Part shown: one piece after another, positions 5,688 through 12,049 of the stretch | Position numbering within the stretch: the stretch's first letter is position 1 | How the letters are laid out: every line of letters begins with the position of its first letter | NCBI GenBank assembly: GCA_943914435.1 | Contig: CALUBY010000017.1 | Span: forward strand, 1-12,049 | DNA: 12,049 bases | Direction: 5' to 3' | DNA from: an uncultured bacterium | GTDB taxonomy: Bacteria > Patescibacteriota > Minisyncoccia > Phycocordibacterales > Phycocordibacteraceae | The notes under the pieces: generated by a model | The model's database searches: none | What the model saw: only the letters and a program-made list of their open reading frames with translations | What the model was told of the DNA's origin: nothing | Program-made: the position numbers and the translations under genes

Positions 5688-7646
5688 TTAGACGCCAATA
5701 AGAACCGGGATAACCATCGGTGCCTTGTTGGTGCGCGTGAAGAGGAATCCGGCCATGGTGTCGGAAAGGGCATTCTTCACAAGATCAAGGTCAACGGGGT
5801 TCATGCCTTCTGTTGAATCTTCCACAGTCTTCTTAATGAGAAGACGTGCCTGATTGAGCATGTCCTGGTTCTCGCGTAGGTACACAAATCCGCGAGAGAT
5901 AATATCCGGAGACTTTCGAAGCTTACCTGTCTTAAGGTTAACGGTAGCGATAATCACAAACATACCGTCTTTCGCGAGCATCTGACGGTCGCGCATGACG
6001 ACTTCCTGGAGGTCTCCGATAGAGAATCCGTCTACGACAAGCGGGCTCGAAGGCACCTTGTTCTTGTGAATCTCCATACGAGTACCCTCGTCCACAATAT
6101 CTATGACTGTTCCGTTGTCAGCGATAACAATGCTTTCTCTCGGACGACCTGCCTGCTCGACCGCTTTTGCGTGTGATGCAGTCATCGAGTAGTAGCCGTA
6201 GGCTGGCATGAAGAACTTCGCATTTATCTGCTGGTTGATCCATATGAGCTCACCGGTGTTTCCGTGTCCGGTTGAGTGCACGTCAGACGATCGGTAGTGA
6301 ATGAGGCTTGCACCACTGCGATAGAGAAGATCCTTCAAGCGCTGCACGGCAATTTCGTTACCGGGAATAACCGAGGACGAGAGGACAACGGTATCGCGCG
6401 GGCTAAGAGTGATTGATTTGTGCTGCTTGGTAGCGATGCGCATAAGAGCAGCAAACTCTTCACCCTGAGCACCCGTCGAGATGATGACCACCTTATCGGG
6501 TGCGTAGTCCTGAATCTCAGCAGAGGTGATGACGGTGTCCTTCTTAATAGTAAGAAGACCGGTCTTCTGAGCAATCTCAAGGTTAGTCTTTATGGAACGA
6601 CCTTCTGTCACCACTTTCTTTCCGAGTCGCTCGCAGCTTTCAATGATATGAATCATGCGTTCGAACTGCGATGCAAAGGTTCCAATGATAAGGCGACCCT
6701 TAACGGTTCGTATGATGTCTTCGAGAGTCTCATGTACCTTACGTTCAGGAAGAGAGAATCCATCACGCTCAGCGTTGGTTGAGTCAGCAATGAAAAAGAG
6801 GTTCTTTTGTGCACCAAGAGCACCCCATTTCTTCGCCTCGGCTTCCGTTGGAATGCCGTTGTTGTGGTCAAGCTTTAGGTCTCCGGTAGCAATCACGTTT
6901 CCGTACGGAGTTTCAACCGCAATACCCATTGAGTCGGGAATCGAGTGAGTCACAGGGAAGAACTGCACCTTCGTTGAACCAATAGTCATGGTAGACCCGG
7001 GTTCAACCGTCACTACGTTTAGCTCAGGCTGATCAGGGTATTCTTCCTGGCGACGCTTGATCATCACGGCAGAAAGGTTCTGGGTGTAAATAGGAGGATT
7101 TCCCATGCGCTCCATAAGGAAGGGAATGCCGCCAATATGGTCGAGGTGTCCGTGAGTAATGAAGATACCGCGAATACGGTCCTTGTTTACCTCAAGGTAC
7201 TTGGTATTTGGAAGGACGTAATCAACGCCTGGCTGTGTGTCTTCAGACACAAACTGGAACCCAACGTCAAAGACAAAAATGTCGTTGTTTGTCTCAACGG
7301 TGAACATGTTGCGTCCCACCTCCTCGACTCCACCAAGGGGTACGATACGTACCACATCCTTGCTCGGTGCTGCGGGGAGATATTCAGGCGCCTTCTTTGC
7401 GGGCATGCCTTCTCCTGATCCGGATGAGGTGCTTCGGGAATCAGGACGGCCGAGAGACCTACGAATGTCACCGGACACGCCACCTGGGCGACTTTGTCCG
7501 GGACGGCCTCCACGGCTACCGCGTCCCCCGCGGGTGCCTCTGAAGCGTGGTCCGGCGCCGTCAGGACGAGGTGCACGTGGTGCGGCTTCTTCTGATTTAT
7601 TTGAACGAGGGCCCGGTGCGGGTGCTGGCGCAGGTGCTGCTGACAT
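5688..7646 (-). CDS. rnj: Ribonuclease J with Arg/Gly-rich N-terminal extension
   Basis: RNase J is a metallo-beta-lactamase/beta-CASP ribonuclease with 5'-3' exonuclease and endonuclease activity, central to mRNA decay and RNA maturation. The 652 residues include an extra N-terminal tail (1-95): an Ala/Pro stretch, then RGG-like repeats (about 34-55). The catalytic core starts near 97. Metal-binding motifs seen are HGHLDH (165-170), His234 in VTHS and Asp256 in TGDLK; the beta-CASP motif HSTGHGN is at 457-463. The following motif, PxHGE in characterised RNases J, reads PAYGYY (481-486), so the expected metal-ligand His is Tyr483. The C-terminal domain (about 550-652) is complete. The ATG (7644-7646) has no Shine-Dalgarno. 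It is followed by a very strong terminator and preceded by a palindrome-rich gap. Confidence 0.93.
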   Translation of the reverse strand: MSAAPAPAPAPGPRSNKSEEAAPRAPRPDGAGPRFRGTRGGRGSRGGRPGQSRPGGVSGDIRRSLGRPDSRSTSSGSGEGMPAKKAPEYLPAAPSKDVVRIVPLGGVEEVGRNMFTVETNNDIFVFDVGFQFVSEDTQPGVDYVLPNTKYLEVNKDRIRGIFITHGHLDHIGGIPFLMERMGNPPIYTQNLSAVMIKRRQEEYPDQPELNVVTVEPGSTMTIGSTKVQFFPVTHSIPDSMGIAVETPYGNVIATGDLKLDHNNGIPTEAEAKKWGALGAQKNLFFIADSTNAERDGFSLPERKVHETLEDIIRTVKGRLIIGTFASQFERMIHIIESCERLGKKVVTEGRSIKTNLEIAQKTGLLTIKKDTVITSAEIQDYAPDKVVIISTGAQGEEFAALMRIATKQHKSITLSPRDTVVLSSSVIPGNEIAVQRLKDLLYRSGASLIHYRSSDVHSTGHGNTGELIWINQQINAKFFMPAYGYYSMTASHAKAVEQAGRPRESIVIADNGTVIDIVDEGTRMEIHKNKVPSSPLVVDGFSIGDLQEVVMRDRQMLAKDGMFVIIATVNLKTGKLRKSPDIISRGFVYLRENQDMLNQARLLIKKTVEDSTEGMNPVDLDLVKNALSDTMAGFLFTRTNKAPMVIPVLIGV

Positions 7647-7681
7647 AAAGATAAAAGTTAGTTGCTATGAATTAAAGTAAT

Positions 7682-7756
7682 AGGTGCACACCTCCGACTG
7701 AAAGGTTCAGTGCGCAGTAGATAAGGCAGAAGGAACACGTTCCGCGCTATCTACTG
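7682..7756. other. Three consecutive inverted repeats between the solute-binding protein gene and rnj
   Basis: The 111-bp gap holds AGGTG-CA-CACCT (7682-7693), ACTGAA-AGG-TTCAGT (7697-7711), and a large stem CAGTAGATA (7715-7723) with TATCTACTG (7748-7756). The 24-nt loop of the large stem contains a further repeat, GGAAC-AC-GTTCC (7732-7743). The large stem begins right after the TGA of the upstream gene. No T-run follows in either direction, so it is not a standard terminator. It would lie in the 5' leader of rnj if transcribed with it. No clear rnj promoter was found; TTTAAT on the minus strand (7676-7671) is a weak candidate. Confidence 0.6.
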
Positions 7757-7757
7757 A

Positions 7758-9461
7758 TCACATTCCCGCGAATATCGGCCAGACTTTTTCTGTATTCCGA
7801 TACCAGGACGCTACGGTCGCATACCTGTCCGACGGTGACGCTATCTGGGGAAGGCGTACGCCACGGACGCTGTTAGGAATAGCATACAGGAAGTCAGGTG
7901 CGTGCGTAAAGACAGCAGGGTAATCACTTGCTATAAGAGCAGAAAGCTCCACAAGATCCTCGTGTGCAACGGTAGGGTCGAGTTCTTCACGCACGCGTCC
8001 AAGAAGAATATCAACCGAGCGGTTTGCGTAGAGGGCAATATTTAGACCCGGATCACTTCGCTCGCCTGAGTCCCAAAAAGCAAAGAGATCACGGTCGCGT
8101 CCAATCACCATGCCGAACAGAAGCACTTCATACGCGCGTGGACGAATCACGTTTGCGGCTAGGTCTCCTGGCTCGTAGAGCTCAACCTCGGTGGGGAAGC
8201 CTAAGGCTTCCCAGTCTGCTTCGATTGCGGTCGCGGTGTTCTTAAGCTCAGGAACATTCGACGTTTTTATGGTGATGGTTGGAAGTGAGAGATTGTCATC
8301 TTCGTGTTCCCATACCCCGGTCTCTTCGTTTCGACTCCATCCTCCTTCTTCAAGTATTGTTCGAGCGCCCTCAATGCCGGTTGCGGGAAGTACTGGTTGT
8401 TCAATACCAGAGCCGGGCGGCACAGGACCGGTGAGGGGTGTCGCGTACCCTCCAAGGACCTGATCAACGATTTTTTGACGATCAACCGCTATAGAGAGCG
8501 CTTCCCGGAGCTCAATCTGTGCAAAGGTCGGGTTCTCGTCGCTATTGAAGAAGGCACCAAATACGCGTGAGTAGGGAGCACGCAGTGCGTCAGGAACGGG
8601 AATACCATATGCCGTTTCAACCGCGCCGCGCTCGTATGCGGTCATGAGTTCTTGTGCGTCGTCATAAAACTTTATGCGAATCATGTCGAGATAGGGGCGA
8701 CCTGGTGCAAATGTCTTCGAAGCTCTGAGGTCCATACTTATAATGCCGCCATCTTTATCGCGAAGAACTTTGGAAACAGTAAAAGGACCGGCCCCAATGG
8801 GCTGAATCATGAGAGGAGAGAACGAGAACTCGTCTGCAGGCACATTCCGCCACTTATCGGCAGGAAGTATGCCGAGAGTCGTGTCGACAATAAACGGTGC
8901 GTAGGGCTTGGGTAGGGTAAAGCGAACCGTTCTAGCGTCGAGACTCTCTGCACGGATATTGGCCCAGTTTGCGAGCTCAGGACTTCGTAGTGAAGGGTCC
9001 TGTGCCTTTTCAACCGTAAAGACCACGTCGTCAGCGGTTACGGGTGTGTTATTCGAGAATTTCGCATTCTCACGAAGTATGAACGTGTACTCGGTGCCAT
9101 CCTCAGAAACGCTGTAGCTTTCTGCAAGAACCGGTACGAGCTCGCCATCCCCGTCGATTCCCATAAGTCCCGCGTACACAAGCGCGGTGAGGTCGCGGTC
9201 TGCATCAGAAAGGGCAAGAAGGGGATTAACGAATCGGGGTGTGCCCACAATTCCCTCGGTGAGTACGCCGCCTTGTGCGGGGATGGTCACCATAAAGGAA
9301 CGCTCAAGAGCAATCACGCCTGCAGCAAGAGATCCAAATAGGAAAAGCGCAAGAACGGATGCAATGAACCGGTCTCCTGGTGAGAGAGTACGCACGAATA
9401 GAAACGCCCGGGTGAGCGGTGAGTCATTCTTCGATGAAAAAGAAAAAGGGGAAGGTCGCAT
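7758..9461 (-). CDS. Membrane-anchored ABC-type solute-binding protein, family 5 (peptide-binding type)
   Basis: Family 5 binding proteins (OppA/DppA type) capture peptides or other solutes outside the membrane for an ABC importer. The 567-residue protein has a basic N-terminus and a hydrophobic segment at about 32-52. No lipobox cysteine is present, so it is probably held by an uncleaved helix rather than a lipid. The family signature ...EDGTEYTFILRENAKF... with PVTADDVVF lies at about 120-149, and the two-lobe domain continues to the C-terminus. No permease or ATPase gene is in the window, so it is an orphan here and its ligand is unknown. The ATG lies 47 nt beyond the secG stop, after the secG terminator. 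TATAGC (9486-9481, minus) is a weak possible -10. No Shine-Dalgarno is seen. It has the only TGA stop among the genes here. Confidence 0.88.
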   Translation of the reverse strand: MRPSPFSFSSKNDSPLTRAFLFVRTLSPGDRFIASVLALFLFGSLAAGVIALERSFMVTIPAQGGVLTEGIVGTPRFVNPLLALSDADRDLTALVYAGLMGIDGDGELVPVLAESYSVSEDGTEYTFILRENAKFSNNTPVTADDVVFTVEKAQDPSLRSPELANWANIRAESLDARTVRFTLPKPYAPFIVDTTLGILPADKWRNVPADEFSFSPLMIQPIGAGPFTVSKVLRDKDGGIISMDLRASKTFAPGRPYLDMIRIKFYDDAQELMTAYERGAVETAYGIPVPDALRAPYSRVFGAFFNSDENPTFAQIELREALSIAVDRQKIVDQVLGGYATPLTGPVPPGSGIEQPVLPATGIEGARTILEEGGWSRNEETGVWEHEDDNLSLPTITIKTSNVPELKNTATAIEADWEALGFPTEVELYEPGDLAANVIRPRAYEVLLFGMVIGRDRDLFAFWDSGERSDPGLNIALYANRSVDILLGRVREELDPTVAHEDLVELSALIASDYPAVFTHAPDFLYAIPNSVRGVRLPQIASPSDRYATVASWYRNTEKVWPIFAGM

Positions 9462-9486
9462 AGCGACAGGTGGATGCCTAGCTATA

Positions 9487-9503
9487 GAAAAAGCCCGAAG
9501 GCC
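9487..9503 (-). terminator. Intrinsic terminator of secG
   Basis: On the minus strand GGCC-TTCG-GGCT forms a short stem, three GC pairs plus a G-T wobble, closed by the very stable C(UUCG)G tetraloop. A run of five T (9492-9488) follows directly. It begins a few bases after the secG stop. The stem is short, so some read-through into the downstream gene is likely. Confidence 0.6.
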
Positions 9504-9508
9504 GGTCC

Positions 9509-9739
9509 CTAGTAGAAGATGCCGGCGACTGCTGCAAGCACGTACAAGATAGCGAGGACAATAGTCGCATTGAATAGGAACTTCTCAGCGCCACGGCGCT
9601 TATAGAAGGTAGATGCGAAGTTGTCCCCTCCAAAGGCACCTCCGAGCGACGCCCCTCGGTTTTGAAGGACGATGCCCGTGATGAGGAGCAGGGATAGAAC
9701 TATCTGAATGTAGGGCAGTATTGCCGGAAGAGTCTCCAT
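9509..9739 (-). CDS. secG: Protein-export membrane protein SecG
   Basis: SecG is the small accessory subunit of the SecYEG translocon and eases SecA-driven export. The 76-residue protein has two membrane helices (about 7-26 and 53-74) joined by a loop with the family motif LQNRGASLGGAFGG (25-38). ATG 9739 is preferred: a TTG at 9751 is in frame but overlaps the last base of the predicted -10, so it should not be in the mRNA. GAGGG lies 5 nt upstream of the ATG and resembles a Shine-Dalgarno, but the predicted transcription start falls at its end. It is transcribed divergently from groES. TAG stop. Confidence 0.9.
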   Translation of the reverse strand: METLPAILPYIQIVLSLLLITGIVLQNRGASLGGAFGGDNFASTFYKRRGAEKFLFNATIVLAILYVLAAVAGIFY

Positions 9740-9750
9740 CTGTGCCCTCA

Positions 9751-9779
9751 ATTATAGCAAACGGGGGACTCAAATGCAA
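9751..9779 (-). promoter_or_regulatory. Strong sigma70-type promoter of secG
   Basis: On the minus strand TTGCAT (9779-9774), a 17-nt spacer and a perfect TATAAT (9756-9751) preceded by TGc make this the best promoter in the window. The -10 ends 11 nt before the ATG at 9739, so the predicted start leaves a leader of about 4-5 nt. Confidence 0.75.
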
Positions 9780-9797
9780 AAGACCACCGACCCCTTT

Positions 9798-9822
9798 CTC
9801 ATTTGGTGAGTCAAAAAATGAG
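9798..9822. promoter_or_regulatory. Candidate operator: inverted repeat in the secG-groES divergent region
   Basis: CTCATTT (9798-9804) and AAATGAG (9816-9822) form a 7-bp inverted repeat with an 11-nt centre. It lies 20 nt upstream of the groES -35 and 19 nt upstream of the secG -35. It matches neither CIRCE (TTAGCACTC-N9-GAGTGCTAA) nor a full CtsR site, though the centre holds a single AGTCAAA half-site-like heptamer. The regulator is unknown. Confidence 0.35.
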
Positions 9823-9841
9823 GCCGGGAACGCTATCCGGA

Positions 9842-9869
9842 TTGACGGCGAAACCGCCGGCTTTATACT
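9842..9869 (+). promoter_or_regulatory. Sigma70-type promoter of groES-groEL with palindromic spacer
   Basis: TTGACG (9842-9847), a 16-nt spacer and TATACT (9864-9869) give five of six matches in each hexamer. The start would be near 9876, leaving a leader of about 84 nt before groES. Within the promoter CGGCG (9846-9850) and CGCCG (9855-9859) form a perfect 5-bp repeat around AAAC, well placed for repressor binding. Two further TATA-like hexamers (9913-9918, 9930-9935) lie closer to groES without a matching -35. Confidence 0.65.
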
Positions 9870-9959
9870 GTGGATAACTCGGTACCACGAAAGGTGCGTG
9901 CCGACTGGGGAATATAACCGTTCTTCGTTTATAAGCCGCAAACGCGAACAATTTTCTCT

Positions 9960-10268
9960 ATGGCAAATTCTGATAAAAAGAGTGCAATTAAGCCTCTCGC
10001 TGACCGTGTACTCGTAAAACCAATGCCTAAAGACGAAGTGTCGGCTTCAGGCATCATTATTCCTGACTCGGCAAAACAAGAAGCACCGAGTAAAGGTACG
10101 GTGGTTGCGGTTGGTCCTGGCCGGTATGACGACGGCGACCTCCTTCCTATGACCGTTCAGGTTGGAGATACTATCCTCTTCTCAAAGTACGGATATGACG
10201 AAGTGAAAGTAGACGGGCAGGAGTACTACATCCTGGCAGAGTCCAGTGTGCTCGCTATCCTTGCATAG
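9960..10268 (+). CDS. groES: Co-chaperonin GroES
   Basis: GroES forms the seven-subunit lid of the GroEL folding chamber in the cytosol. The 102 residues include a short Ser/Lys-rich lead, then the Cpn10 domain from about residue 10 (IKPLADRVLVKP). The mobile loop spans about 24-47 with SGIII in place of the usual GGIVL tripeptide region that contacts GroEL. The VGDTILFSKYGYDEVKVDG stretch near 68-86 is typical, and the end is normal. The ATG at 9960 has no Shine-Dalgarno; the preceding bases are AT-rich (acaattttctct). It is the first gene of the groES-groEL operon, 49 nt before groEL, with its promoter about 90 nt upstream. TAG stop. Confidence 0.96.
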   Translation: MANSDKKSAIKPLADRVLVKPMPKDEVSASGIIIPDSAKQEAPSKGTVVAVGPGRYDDGDLLPMTVQVGDTILFSKYGYDEVKVDGQEYYILAESSVLAILA

Positions 10269-10317
10269 GATTGCCTCCCCCACTCACTTCCCTTTTATTT
10301 CTTAACGAACATTCAAC

Positions 10318-11952
10318 GTGGCTAAACAAATTCTATTTGGTGAAGACGCACGCAAGGGTATCCATGCTGGTCTTCAGAAAGCAGCACAGGCCGTGAAAGT
10401 CACCCTCGGCCCCCGCGGACGTAATGTGGTACTTGAGAAAGCCTATGGTGGCCCACGCATTACAAACGACGGCGTATCCATCGCAAAGGAAATATCCTTT
10501 AAGGATAAGTTTGAGAACATGGGTGCGGAGATGGTGAAGGAAGTCGCAAACAAATCAAACGATGTTGCGGGTGACGGCACCACAACGACCGTTGTGTTGC
10601 TTGAGGCACTCGTGAATGAAGGTCTTAAGTCGCTCACCAAGGGAGCGAACGCCATGGCTATACGTTCAGGTATGGAGCAGGCCCGTGACGCTGCGGTGCG
10701 TGAACTTAAGAACATGGCGAAGCCTGTTGAAGGCCGGTCTGACATTGAGCAGGTCGCGACTATTTCTGCAGAGAGCGAGGAGCTTGGACGCATTATCGCT
10801 GAGACCGTTGAAAAGGTAGGTAAAAATGGCGTGGTCACCGTTGAAGAGTCTCAAGGCATGGAGCTTTCGTATGAAGTGGTTGAGGGTCTTCAGATAGACA
10901 AGGGCTATGTATCTGCGTACATGGTCACGAATCCTGAGCGCATGGAAGCAGAGATGCGCGATGCGCACATCTTAGTTACTGATCGCAAGATTAGTTCCAT
11001 ACAGGACATCCTTCCTCTTCTTGAGAAGCTTGCGACAACAGGACGCAAAGAATTGGTCATTGTTGCTGACGATATTGAAGGCGAAGCTCTTACGACATTT
11101 GTGGTGAACAAGCTACGCGGCACGTTCTCGGTGCTTGCGGTGAAGGCGCCTGGGTTTGGAGACAGGAAGAAAGAGATGCTAGCAGACATCGCAACGGTGG
11201 TAGGTGCTGAGGTTATTTCTTCTGACCTTGGAATGACCTTTGAGACGGCTGAACTTTCAAGTCTTGGAAAGGCCGCACGAGTTGTTGCAACGAAAGACAC
11301 GACGGTGTTTGTGTCTGGCAAGGGAAAGAAAGCTGATATCGATGCTCGTGTATCACAGCTTGCAACGCTCGCGGCTCAGGCAACGTCGAAGTTCGATAAA
11401 GAAAAGCTTGAGGAGCGCGTCGCAAAACTTTCGGGTGGTGTGGCAGTTATTCGTGTGGGTGCGGCCACGGAGACCGAGATGAAATATCTCAAGGATAAGA
11501 TTGATGACGCGGTTAAGGCGACAAAGGCCTCTATTGAGGAAGGCATCGTTCCGGGTGGAGGTACTGCCCTTGCAAAGGTTGCGCGCATGCTTCGTGTTGA
11601 GGACTGGGAGTTTGACAACAAAGACGAAGAACTTGGATTCGCGATTGTTGGACGCGCTCTTGAAGCACCTCTCCGTCAGATACTTGCAAACGCGGGCAAA
11701 GAAGATGGCTCTGCTATCGTCGAGCGCGTGCAAGCGGGTAAGGGATTCGGCGGCTATGATGCGCTTAAGGGAGAGGAGGTTGCCGACATGGCAGCGGCTG
11801 GCATCATTGACCCCGTAAAGGTGACGCGAAGTGCCGTAGAAAATGCGGTCTCTTCGGCAGCGATTCTTCTTACAACGGAGGCCGCTATTGCTGACATTCC
11901 AGAACCAAAACCTGCAATGCCTGAGGGCATGGGAGGTGGGATGGATTTCTAG
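10318..11952 (+). CDS. groEL: Chaperonin GroEL (Hsp60)
   Basis: GroEL is the double-ring ATP-driven chaperonin that folds proteins with GroES. The 544-residue protein is full length. The equatorial ATP site shows VTLGPRGRNV (28-37) and the GDGTTT loop (85-90, Asp86 equal to E. coli Asp87). The segment DDAVKATKASIEEGIVPGGG carries the expected hydrolysis aspartate and the chaperonin signature region. The C-terminus is a short GGGM-containing tail rather than long GGM repeats. It starts with GTG at 10318: this codon gives the canonical MAKQ N-terminus and no upstream in-frame ATG fits. No Shine-Dalgarno is present. The 49-nt spacer after groES is strikingly pyrimidine-rich. A strong hairpin follows the TAG stop. 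Confidence 0.97.
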   Translation: MAKQILFGEDARKGIHAGLQKAAQAVKVTLGPRGRNVVLEKAYGGPRITNDGVSIAKEISFKDKFENMGAEMVKEVANKSNDVAGDGTTTTVVLLEALVNEGLKSLTKGANAMAIRSGMEQARDAAVRELKNMAKPVEGRSDIEQVATISAESEELGRIIAETVEKVGKNGVVTVEESQGMELSYEVVEGLQIDKGYVSAYMVTNPERMEAEMRDAHILVTDRKISSIQDILPLLEKLATTGRKELVIVADDIEGEALTTFVVNKLRGTFSVLAVKAPGFGDRKKEMLADIATVVGAEVISSDLGMTFETAELSSLGKAARVVATKDTTVFVSGKGKKADIDARVSQLATLAAQATSKFDKEKLEERVAKLSGGVAVIRVGAATETEMKYLKDKIDDAVKATKASIEEGIVPGGGTALAKVARMLRVEDWEFDNKDEELGFAIVGRALEAPLRQILANAGKEDGSAIVERVQAGKGFGGYDALKGEEVADMAAAGIIDPVKVTRSAVENAVSSAAILLTTEAAIADIPEPKPAMPEGMGGGMDF

Positions 11953-11963
11953 GGAATACTTTT

Positions 11964-12002
11964 GCAAAATGCCGCACCAGAGGTAATGGTGCGGCGTTTT
12001 GC
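11964..12002 (+). terminator. Terminator of the groES-groEL operon
   Basis: A 15-bp stem, 11964-11978 with 11988-12002, contains one G-T wobble and encloses a 9-nt loop. The GC-rich centre (GCCGCACC/GGTGCGGC) is flanked by AAAA on the left arm and TTTT on the right, so it may work in both directions. It starts 12 nt after the groEL stop. The last 47 nt of the window show nothing recognisable. Confidence 0.85.
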
Positions 12003-12049
12003 GTGTACTAGGTAGTAGATGAGGGTAGGGTGAAGTGTTTCGTTAGGAA

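Noticed and set aside
7237..7680. Open frame antisense to the 5' part of rnj
   Set aside because: Its Pro/Arg/Gly-rich translation mirrors the RGG-coding GC-rich segment of rnj, and no start signal or conserved motif is present.
9740..9959. CIRCE or complete CtsR operator upstream of groES
   Set aside because: No TTAGCACTC/GAGTGCTAA pair is present, and only one CtsR-like heptamer (9809-9815) without its tandem partner was found.
10443..10838. Ser/Thr-rich open frame antisense to groEL
   Set aside because: It is a low-complexity shadow frame and groEL explains the coding signal fully.
11353..11967. Long open frame (204 codons) antisense to the 3' end of groEL
   Set aside because: It is the shadow of a strongly biased conserved gene on the opposite strand. 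The translation is Arg/Cys-rich with no domain-like pattern, and it runs into the groEL terminator.
1..12049. Alternative genetic code with TGA as glycine (code 25)
   Set aside because: All recognised genes read through at full length without in-frame TGA, and the solute-binding protein gene ends in TGA.
1..12049. CRISPR array, tRNA, insertion sequence or toxin-antitoxin pair
   Set aside because: No spaced direct repeats, cloverleaf, transposase motif or small paired genes were found, and intergenic gaps are all under about 220 bp.

Overview
The window looks like a compact piece of a small-genome bacterial chromosome, most likely a member of the Candidate Phyla Radiation / Patescibacteria (a Parcubacteria-type lineage). 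This placement is inferred from gene content and style: overlapping genes, almost no Shine-Dalgarno sequences, an RNase J with a long Arg/Gly-rich N-terminal tail, DNA glycosylases that lack iron-sulphur cysteines, an orphan membrane-anchored family-5 solute-binding protein, and a beta-solenoid protein with a multi-pass membrane tail. No rRNA or ribosomal protein is present to confirm it. The genetic code appears standard: one gene ends in TGA and no gene needs TGA as a sense codon. No tRNA, rRNA, CRISPR array, insertion sequence or phage gene was seen.

Layout. Positions 1-953 hold a divergent pair of thiol-redox genes: methionine sulfoxide reductase B (minus) and a VKOR-family disulfide-generating membrane protein (plus). 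A small terminator follows. Positions 1016-3331 are a tightly overlapping plus-strand operon: beta-solenoid membrane protein, a BCP-type peroxiredoxin and an endonuclease III-like glycosylase. Positions 3412-4444 are a two-gene unit: a PspC-domain membrane protein overlapping a MutY-like glycosylase. An MFS transporter (minus) converges on the MutY-like gene with interlocked stop codons. RNase J (minus) follows, separated from the MFS gene by a 40-bp perfect palindrome that serves as terminator. Upstream of RNase J is a 111-bp gap packed with inverted repeats, then a solute-binding protein and SecG (both minus). A 220-bp divergent regulatory region separates secG from the groES-groEL operon, which ends in a strong terminator near the right edge.

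Themes. The left half combines protein-thiol redox (MsrB, VKOR, peroxiredoxin) with base-excision repair (Nth-like, MutY-like), which would fit oxidative damage control. The right half is housekeeping: RNA decay, secretion, peptide/solute capture and chaperonin. Several promoters sit so close to the start codon that the mRNAs should be leaderless or nearly so.

No clearly new multi-gene system was found. The points most worth checking are the depleted cluster and catalytic residues in the two glycosylases, the His-to-Tyr change at an expected metal-ligand position of RNase J, the structured region upstream of RNase J, and the leaderless architecture.
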